Part shown: positions 9,801 to 11,867 of the stretch, piece after piece
Layout: each line of letters starts with the position of its first letter
How positions within the stretch are numbered: the stretch's first letter is position 1
The notes under the pieces: generated by a model
What the model was told of the DNA's origin: nothing
Databases searched by the model: none
The model's input: the letters and a program-made list of their open reading frames with translations, nothing else
Translations under genes and position numbers: made by a program
Assembly (NCBI GenBank): GCA_031261885.1
Contig: JAISIU010000242.1
Span: 1 to 11,867, forward strand
Reading direction: 5' to 3'
Source of the DNA: Bifidobacteriaceae bacterium
GTDB lineage: Bacteria > Actinomycetota > Actinomycetes > Actinomycetales > WQXJ01
DNA: 11,867 nucleotides

Positions 9801-11424
9801 GTCCGGTGGCGACGTGACGCTGTCGGGCGGCACGGTCTATGCGATCGGTGGCGGCAACGCGTCCGGCATCGGTGGCGGCTATGGGGGCGCGGCGGGCACG
9901 ATCCGTGTCTCCGGCGACGCGACGGTGGCCGCCGACGCGGGGCCGATCACTGGGCGGCCGATGCCGGCGATCGGCCCGTCGATGGCCTATATGGGGCCGT
10001 TGGCTCCGGGGCAGGTCGGTAACTGCACGGTCTACGACGGCGGCTCCGTCTATGTCAACGATGGGTCCGGCAAGGTCCCGACGGACGCCTGTGCGGCGAC
10101 CGCGAGCGAGGCCGGGACGCTGGGCCAGCTCTATCCGGTCTTCCTGCCGGCGTCGCTGGCTGGCGGCTCGGATGTCGTGGGGGGTGCGCTCGACTCCGGT
10201 CGGCGGGCCTCGACGATCACGGCGGACCAGGCCGCTTTCTTCGGCGGCTTCTTCCCGGCCGACAGCCTCGCGGGCGTGGTGTATGCGCCGCAGGGCGACC
10301 AGGAGTTCACGGTGGGGTCGGAGACCTATTCCGCGCGTGTCCGGGCCCAGGCGCCGTCCTACGCGGATGCCCAGTCGGACAACTGGGTGCTGGCCGGAGC
10401 GATCCCGGTTCATTTGACGGTTGAGGGCCCCGGGTCGATCGTGGCGAGCGGGGAGACGGTCGCGGACAGCGGTGATTTCCTCGTGATGCCGGGCGCCTCG
10501 CAGGCGTTCTCGTTCGTGCCGGGTCATGCTGGGGCCGTGGTGACGGGCCTGGCGGTCGACGGCCTGGCGGTCGCGCCGCGTGCCGGGTACACGATGGCGG
10601 ACATTCGGACCACGCGTTCGATCGCGGTGCGGTTCACGGTGCCGGTCGTGACGCCCCCGGCGCCGGAGCAGGTTCATCAGGTGCCGCAGCCGAATCACAC
10701 GATCGAGGTGGCGGCCGGGCTCGGCGGCGTGGTCGCGCCGTCGGGTACGCGGGAAGTGCCCGATGGCGGGTCGCTGTCGGTCGCGATCACGGCGGCGCCG
10801 TATTACCGGGTCGATCGCGTGATCGTGAACGGTCAGAACATTGGCGCGGTCGGCAGTTACAACTTCGACCGGGTGACGTCCGATCAGACGTTGACCGCTT
10901 ACTTCGTGCGCGATGTCAAGAAGGTGAAGGCCTCGCAGACGACGGTTCGGCTGCTTCAGGGCCACAAGCTGAAGGTCGTGGCGCGCGCCTATATGGCGGG
11001 TCGCGGCGCGGGCGGTATGAGCGGGACGGCGAAGGTCCGCTGGTCGAGCTCGAAGCCGTCGGTGGCGGCCGTCACGGCCACTGGCACGATTAAGGCGAAG
11101 AAGGTCGGCCGGGCGAGCCTGAAGGCGCGGGCGGGTGGCCGGTCCGTGACGGTTCGGGTCACGGTCGTGGCCGGTCGTGGCGCGGGTGTCGCGTCGGTCC
11201 AGGCGCGTGTCCCGAAGTCGCTGAAGGCGCGTCAGGTGGCCTGGGTGACGGGCACGCCGAAGCCGGGCACGGCGGTCGGCGCGCGCGTCACGTATCGCAG
11301 TTCGGCGTCGTCGGTCGCGTCAATCGATTCGGCGGGTCGGCTCACGGCGAAAAAGTCGGGCCATGCGGTCATCACGGTTCGTGCGGGCGGCAAGGCGAAG
11401 CGGGTGCGTGTGACTGTCAAGTGA
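853..11424 (+). CDS. Giant exported modular surface protein with InlB-like, beta-helix/GIGGG-rung and Big_2-like domains
   Basis: 3523 residues. Order seen: Arg-rich N-region (1-69); hydrophobic signal core (about 70-91) with a likely AHA cleavage site after residue 96; carboxypeptidase-regulatory/Cna-B-like domain (about 101-190); divergent InlB-like repeats (192-266 and 268-350); six mega-modules whose NWLL-type ends have Trp at 701, 1170, 1655, 2184, 2602 and 3178; InlB-like repeats (about 3184-3262 and 3281-3353) joined by a Pro-rich linker; two Big_2-like domains (3357-3439 and 3446-3523). Known of similar architectures: such domains occur in exported adhesins and glycan-binding proteins; the NGANVxLxLxGxNT core plus GIGGG rungs resembles gut-bacterial beta-helix carbohydrate-binding proteins. 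Inference: an extended, multivalent adhesive or glycan-binding fibre. No catalytic motif was seen, no LPXTG and no C-terminal membrane helix, so anchoring is unclear. No gene overlaps on the same strand. Export and modularity are secure; ligand is unknown. Confidence 0.9.
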   Translation: MMSERHSRPLSAAVYEPRALEGCRRPRWPRHSTVSPAVSGTRRAVTPPTGRTGRTGRSRDGLPGRPVRHAWLAAWALLGAVAMAFIAPLVPAAAHAAAAAVTVQGTVLDKSTSQPVAASVVVIKGGTGADAQVVGFGESDAGTGAYSIGGVPDGAGYRVRATLDGYAAALSDPFDVTDSGAPPAIELQLAPYETVVIDSDGDGTVSPAGPLTVPWGQSVALTLTPAAHHHVATLTDNGQDGLGQLSGTQYTIASILGAHQIQVGFAIDTNRVTPSVVGSGGTITPAAAQDVPWGGSQTFRIAADDGTPPLSFEVDGEDGTAQLHADGHGAYSYTFSDVTASHSMQVTFHRTIRLDSSDVADGATVKIAADGSDAFKVTGLTTCPFGADQTACSGLPKGGLSVLVASDFPAKASLAVDGGKAPGEGIRPTALDIELDGVTMTGGAKPPIALKNGENVVLTLNGANTVTASDGVAGIEVPAGNKLVVKSASGGAGMLNVSGGSSAAGIGGDRDAPDGGEIQLTSGLVEAEGGSGAAGIGGGFGGAAGDITIEPDAFVVAAAGIGASVQANDVGAGGNAPGDKAPGQSGNRVIVAGGSLYGASNSYLRPVGPSGQTLAPLFVPAGVPSGARISGGSPELVGSAAAITDGQAAFLGGIFPSDRIAAVMWQPTGTYGSIEVAGTGSYSAIVGSGYPSPMDSGSDNWLLIGPAEIDASAVNGSDVDKGYGVVGEISPAGAVTARDGADVTFKFGAHEDFTVSSVIVDGTAVTPLPRDHYTFSGVHGHHTIEVVFGQRPTLVLTDQIVPDGLVTIEYTGSTTVSVKGVACPAGFGDCTGLAVNDLAIQLDHLRTTRVVVDGGLGEAPTIARTGVVAIVVFGMDVQPADGAPLEVTGGANVTLYFLGQNRLVNAAASTSGAAGLEVDHGSTVAIVGVMAGTTLQASGAAGGAGIGGGTGEAAGRITFRLGQDFGTVLSVWAVGGAGGAGIGGGYGGGAGDVFIGPGTIVAATAGGTIDAGVQGGAVPMVRDSVGAPAQDLGAGADYDETAAAGTVGNRLVVTGGTVFGTHMEPALLLQPVNASGQRLYPVWVPASLQGGVTLSGGGLPAGLVWTTMTADQAQFFADTGFPVTEAASAPWALPGDYHGITTGSGAAAKSYDLHVSAELVTVHDPTSSNWLLVDPNVVTLSVSPGGSVTPSRGAVLQGGNGAQTNIAVRGGADQGFQIEPADGAWVAEVNVDGQPVDLADGQAGGFTYTLADVTSAHTVRVVFGFAVTVNRVSLGSSKQIRLAPDTADTFSISGLAQCPAVAGDCTGLPTAYVDVVLDGSGTAPVPSDLTVLLDGTMAGGMRNGSGHLTLKSVTLTGPSQSPIELMNGVSVSLALVGKNTVTARGSGHAAIMVSGTSSLEIKGTDTLAPTARAGTAWGSLTATGAAAAAGIGGEAGAQVGSIAIVSGEVRAVGGTTGAGIGGGGGGSASSVQISGGTVVAKGGSGAAGIGGGFGGAAGDIVIGGTATEVVARGGSTSGQDKPYDIGQGGGYAGFLVPGAAGDSVVIEGGAVFAPNSVMAPTTADQTPVYPVYVAAGALAGELVNVPTLARGRLAQTPSSDDLAWFGADFPADVLAMEAWAPKGGYSGVMIAATGPFSVNVPATTPVYTVPSTDHWLTDASDFTITARATADAGGDAHGAVTPSGVVRVRAGADQAIGFIPDAGYRIGSVTVDGQAVPVVGTYDFENVVADHTVDVAFVAVDPSAVWRIGAANVSDGHTITLTYTGDGTMTLTGVASCPLSGCTGLETASTRLILGSDLPADTTLALDGQMPDAASDGSRATPIAIGLADGLNLSSTAGSPIRLANGANLELNVGGDVRIATADGVSAVAGVLVPAGNTLSVVSTSSAGATLTVSGAADGAGIGGGAGQEAGAITLNGVQVTATGGAGGAGIGGGQGAAGGAVRIAGGRVTATGGAGGAGIGGGQHGAGGSTRISGGRVAAVGGLRAAGIGGGEDASGGDITVTGGAVKATGGSGGGAGIGGGYSGGTGSVALTGGAAVASGGDGADDVGPGLICRGTECAGTVRLGAVSLAAAHGLVQAPTLDESAIGSSENAPGVGTAVYPLFVPGSVGRKQDVRPGGGLGVWSTPDAADVAFLGAPYGQTVAAVPWVPAGTYAQATVGGTAGYRATVTAAIPLVSADTSDNWLLNSGTAVTVAVQGNGQVSPNGTVWVRPGASLTLTLTPGAGQWVTDVTLDGHAVSRSDWLGGLYTMTAVQAGVHHVAVKFGGAGSTIAVSDQDVADGVLTLKFQSDATYQVTGGAQDRSGLSVASDVVKLDQLAGTAVVIDGAKTGGATRPTPLHVELASLRLSASAPIKLVNGANVVFELDGSSSVTASTQGHAAVEAPAGTIAVFEDLAGSDAGVLLATGGSGAAAIGGATGSAGQIMLAGGTVRATGGAGAAAIGGARGGAGGDVWVLGDAFVAAVPGSDAAYAVGSGQGYLGTPGAAGNSVRITGGTLYSTGRIMAATNRAGEAVWPVYVPAAAGQGNSLGNGLGGTLPAGFEAHTITAAQAAALGTAFPGALAAQPWLPAGEYAGIAVGGAGSWWAHIEANPASFLAEGATNWLVDDAGTHVVTTSVAGGDGTVNPAGIIKLPDGGVVPITFQPAQGGVVRSVLVDGVDVTRTGDSGYDAEAGTYTFTNVMADHTLAVTFVKAQSVSITDPDIKGVNGDGALHVVFTDNARFDIQGLANCPLESGCRGLSVQNTRLIVSGLQGTHRIVVGGSAGEAEAGSDASAAAAVHVAALPDSVTRPVPIRLMMAAADAHSTDASPVELRDGANVQLELAGSSVLDTSGAMNLPGIAVPVGSRLTITDAGSDLATHSAKAEPQAVPGSVGAPGPGTLTAIGAVDAAGIGACGGCDAGTVDIEGGVVSATGGDGGAGLGGAYGGAAGHVVIGGGQVTAQGGTGASGIGGGHTHSGQSVTVTGGWVRAEGGEGASGIGGGMNGSGGDVTLSGGTVYAIGGGNASGIGGGYGGAAGTIRVSGDATVAADAGPITGRPMPAIGPSMAYMGPLAPGQVGNCTVYDGGSVYVNDGSGKVPTDACAATASEAGTLGQLYPVFLPASLAGGSDVVGGALDSGRRASTITADQAAFFGGFFPADSLAGVVYAPQGDQEFTVGSETYSARVRAQAPSYADAQSDNWVLAGAIPVHLTVEGPGSIVASGETVADSGDFLVMPGASQAFSFVPGHAGAVVTGLAVDGLAVAPRAGYTMADIRTTRSIAVRFTVPVVTPPAPEQVHQVPQPNHTIEVAAGLGGVVAPSGTREVPDGGSLSVAITAAPYYRVDRVIVNGQNIGAVGSYNFDRVTSDQTLTAYFVRDVKKVKASQTTVRLLQGHKLKVVARAYMAGRGAGGMSGTAKVRWSSSKPSVAAVTATGTIKAKKVGRASLKARAGGRSVTVRVTVVAGRGAGVASVQARVPKSLKARQVAWVTGTPKPGTAVGARVTYRSSASSVASIDSAGRLTAKKSGHAVITVRAGGKAKRVRVTVK
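1060..1140 (+). other. Signal peptide core and cleavage region of the giant protein
   Basis: After an unusually long, Arg-rich N-terminal stretch comes a hydrophobic run beginning AWLAAWALLGAVAMAFIAPL, then VPAAAHA and several Ala. Cleavage is expected after AHA (residue 96). No twin-arginine pair lies next to the hydrophobic core, so Sec export is likelier than Tat. Confidence 0.8.
1654..2961 (+). repeat. Mega-module 1 (residues 268-703)
   Basis: Starts with an InlB-like repeat (GGTITPAAA...VTFH). The Cys pair is Cys383 and Cys392, ending in CSGL, with the widest spacing of all modules. The core reads PIALKNGENVVLTLNGANT. Two rungs (AAGIGG, with Ala at 2362 and 2452, 90 nt apart) are followed by a degenerate AAAGIGAS. 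The module ends with LAPLFVPA, AFLGGIFPSDRIA and SDNWLL. Confidence 0.8.
2962..4368 (+). repeat. Mega-module 2 (residues 704-1172)
   Basis: InlB-like repeat to about residue 789 (ISPAGAV...HHTIEVVFG), then VPDGLV and Cys823/Cys830 in CPAGFGDCTGL. The beta-helix core is shorter and more diverged (GGANVTLYFLGQN). Its two rungs (Ala codons at 3682 and 3790) are 108 nt apart because of an insertion in the first rung. It ends in LYPVWVPA and SNWLL. Confidence 0.8.
4369..5823 (+). repeat. Mega-module 3 (residues 1173-1657)
   Basis: InlB-like repeat (GGSVTPSRG...HTVRVVFG, to about residue 1264). Unlike the others, the DG motif before the Cys segment is missing, while Cys1298/Cys1305 in CPAVAGDCTGL are kept. 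Three rungs have Ala codons at 5137, 5224 and 5311, exactly 87 nt apart. The third rung, SGAAGIGGGFGGAAGDI, is identical over its length to module 1's second rung. It ends VYPVYVAA and DHWLT, the most diverged terminus. Confidence 0.8.
5824..7410 (+). repeat. Mega-module 4 (residues 1658-2186)
   Basis: InlB-like repeat (GAVTPSGVV...HTVDVAFV), then VSDGHT and the tightest Cys pair, Cys1777/Cys1782 (CPLSGCTGL). The core is PIRLANGANLELNV. The rung array is expanded to five copies. An extra Cys pair (CRGTEC) follows the rungs. It ends VYPLFVPG and SDNWLL. Confidence 0.82.
6550..6990 (+). repeat. Five-copy 87-nt tandem repeat (GIGGG rungs of module 4)
   Basis: AGIGGG Ala codons fall at 6550, 6637, 6724, 6811 and 6901, so units are 29, 29, 29 and 30 residues. 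The unit reads AGIGGG, four or five residues, G, a beta strand, GG, V.A, then GGxGG. The DNA at 6610 and 6697 is alike over about 47 bases with two visible differences. Confidence 0.9.
7411..8664 (+). repeat. Mega-module 5 (residues 2187-2604), diverged copy
   Basis: This is the shortest module. InlB-like repeat (GQVSPNGTV...HHVAVKFG), then VADGVL, but the CP...CTGL segment is replaced by GAQDRSGL with no cysteine. The core PIKLVNGANVVFELDGSSS is intact. The two rungs read AAIGGA instead of AGIGGG (Ala codons at 8083 and 8167, 84 nt apart). It ends VWPVYVPA and TNWLV. Confidence 0.8.
8665..10392 (+). repeat. Mega-module 6 (residues 2605-3180), longest
   Basis: InlB-like repeat (GTVNPAGII...HTLAVTFV), then Cys2729/Cys2735 in CPLESGCRGL. 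An insertion of some 25 residues rich in Ala precedes the core (VELRDGANVQLELAG). Extra Cys pairs occur in ACGGC and in NCTVYDGG...DAC. It ends LYPVFLPA, AAFFGGFFPADSLA and SDNWVL. Confidence 0.82.
9514..9940 (+). repeat. Five-copy 87-nt tandem repeat (GIGGG rungs of module 6)
   Basis: Equivalent codons fall at 9514, 9601, 9688, 9775 and 9862, exactly 87 nt apart every time. The first two rungs are variants (GIGACGGC and GLGGAYGG); the last three read SGIGGG. Confidence 0.9.
10393..10920 (+). other. C-terminal InlB-like repeat pair with Pro-rich linker
   Basis: Two divergent InlB-like repeats without the rest of a module: GSIVASGETV...RSIAVRFTV and GGVVAPSGTREVPDGG...QTLTAYFV. The linker at residues 3263-3280 is rich in Pro, Val and Gln. 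It may act as a spacer between the repetitive body and the basic tail. Confidence 0.7.
10921..11421 (+). other. Two cationic Big_2-like domains at the C-terminus
   Basis: Residues 3357-3439 and 3446-3523 show the Big_2 pattern: V(R/T)WSSSKPSVAAV...GTIKAKKVGRASLKA and VTYRSSASSVASID..GRLTAKKSGHAVITV. By hand I count about 19 Lys and 17 Arg against one Asp. The protein stops at VRVTVK with no sorting signal. Known: Big_2 domains are common in surface proteins. Inference: this tail may bind the anionic wall. Confidence 0.75.
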
Positions 11425-11447
11425 TCGTCGAGTGACCGTGAAGTAAC
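11415..11447 (+). repeat. Three 11-nt units placing stops in all three frames
   Basis: TGTCAAGTGAT, CGTCGAGTGAC and CGTGAAGTAAC follow without a gap. Their stops TGA (11422), TGA (11433) and TAA (11444) are 11 nt apart, so each closes a different frame; the first is the real stop of the giant gene. Confidence 0.6.
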
Positions 11448-11454
11448 CGGAGAG

Positions 11455-11480
11455 CGGCCCGGCCGCGTGGCGCCGGGTCG
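11455..11480 (+). terminator. GC-rich hairpin after the giant gene, possible terminator
   Basis: CGGCCCGGC (11455-11463) pairs with GCCGGGTCG (11472-11480), nine pairs including one G-U, with an eight-base loop, 30 bases past the stop. There is no U-tract, so an intrinsic terminator is not certain. Confidence 0.4.
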
Positions 11481-11504
11481 CGCCGCCGGGTGACCGCTCA
11501 GTGA

Positions 11505-11583
11505 GACGGTGGGGAACAGTGGACGATGCCGCATGGTTGCGCCGCGTGGTGAGAGTCCGGTGGGCGGCGCCCTCCCCACCGTC
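11505..11583 (+). promoter_or_regulatory. Long-range 11-bp inverted repeat with a competing hairpin
   Basis: GACGGTGGGGA (11505-11515) is perfectly complementary to TCCCCACCGTC (11573-11583). The right arm can instead pair locally: CGGTGGG (11558-11564) with CCCACCG (11575-11581) around ten bases. The two pairings exclude each other. It may be part of the termination region or a leader of the next gene. Confidence 0.4.
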
Positions 11584-11766
11584 CGGGTGACGTCTGATGG
11601 CGTGCCCGGCCCGCGTCATCGTCCGCGATGGCGGCGGTTTGGCGCTGCTTGTCGGTCCGCCTGGCAGCCGGCCGTGTGGTCCCATCCCGCGTCGGTCGCA
11701 CCCCACAGTTGGTTTCGCCACGGATGAAACGGTTAGCAAGAACCCTACCGACGGGTGAAAACCCCT
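11584..11766. other. Intergenic sequence, no gene seen
   Basis: Short open frames on both strands have no ribosome-binding site or family resemblance. Base composition falls in G+C from about 11715 onward, as expected approaching a promoter. No tRNA or insertion sequence was recognised. Confidence 0.5.
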
Positions 11767-11806
11767 TGACGTTAGTTACGCTACCGTCACTTTCTTCCTA
11801 GCGTGA
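11766..11806 (+). promoter_or_regulatory. TTGACG box with two overlapping dyads, likely control region of the next gene
   Basis: TTGACG (11766-11771) overlaps a dyad: TGACGTTAG (11767-11775) against CTACCGTCA (11781-11789), 8 of 9 pairs around TTACG. A second dyad has TTACGCTA (11776-11783) against TAGCGTGA (11799-11806), 7 of 8. TAGCGT at 11799 could be a -10, but it is too far from TTGACG, so promoter placement is open. Operator function is inference. Confidence 0.4.
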
Positions 11807-11852
11807 GGGCCATCGCTCAGCCGCGTCGGCGGTGCCGTGGGGGCGGCCAACA

Positions 11853-11858
11853 AAAGGA
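11853..11858 (+). promoter_or_regulatory. Shine-Dalgarno-like AAAGGA at the right edge
   Basis: AAAGGA is followed by nine bases to the end of the window, which is the right spacing for a start codon immediately beyond it. The ATG at 11858-11860 overlaps this site and is less likely to be the start. Confidence 0.4.
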
Positions 11859-11867
11859 TGGCGACCG

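Noticed and set aside
5008..10965. Uninterrupted antisense frame of 1985 codons (and another of 1136 codons at 1483-4893)
   Set aside because: The products are almost wholly Arg, His, Asp, Gly and Ala with no domain, the frames mirror the giant gene, and GC-rich repetitive coding sequence lacks antisense stops by composition.
11300..11424. LPXTG-type sorting signal
   Set aside because: The C-terminus has neither the motif nor a hydrophobic helix; it ends VRVTVK.
11858..11867. Start of the next gene at the ATG at 11858
   Set aside because: The purine-rich AAAAGG directly abuts this ATG with no spacing; a start just past the window fits the AAAGGA better.

Overview
The window is about 70% G+C, uses strong AAGGAG ribosome-binding sites and is dominated by GC-ending codons. 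This points to a high-G+C Gram-positive actinobacterium. The architecture of the main gene resembles giant surface or secreted proteins of host-associated actinobacteria. I cannot name the genus from this window alone.

Layout. (1) Positions 1-404, minus strand: the N-terminal third of a zinc-dependent medium-chain alcohol dehydrogenase, which runs off the left edge. (2) 405-852: a divergent intergenic region. It holds a 14-bp palindrome near the dehydrogenase, a candidate promoter at 551-581 for the rightward gene, and a large, well-formed inverted-repeat structure at 592-729 in what would be the 5' leader of the giant gene. (3) 853-11424, plus strand: a single gene for a 3523-residue exported protein. 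It has a long Arg-rich N-region and a signal peptide, then a carboxypeptidase-regulatory/Cna-B-like domain, then divergent InlB-like repeats. Six large modules of 418-576 residues follow, each built in the same order: InlB-like repeat, a DG...CP...C(T/S)GL segment, an NGANV-type beta-helix core, 2-5 GIGGG rungs, and a YPVxVPA...NWLL segment. After these come two more InlB-like repeats and two very basic Big_2-like domains. No LPXTG sortase signal is present. (4) 11425-11867: a non-coding tail with stop codons in all three frames at 11-nt spacing, two hairpin systems, two overlapping dyads beside a TTGACG box, and a Shine-Dalgarno-like AAAGGA that suggests another rightward gene starting at or just beyond the right edge.

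How it fits together. The giant protein is probably an exported, multivalent, glycan-binding or adhesive fibre. Cysteines in its mature part come in close pairs, and the protein ends in a strongly cationic tail that could hold it on an anionic cell wall. The dehydrogenase is divergent and probably functionally unrelated. The most unusual features are the structured leader, the six-fold mega-module with a conserved unnamed segment, the rung spacing of 84-108 nt (mostly exactly 87) and the cationic unanchored C-terminus. All functional statements about the giant protein are inferences from domain resemblance; no database search was possible.
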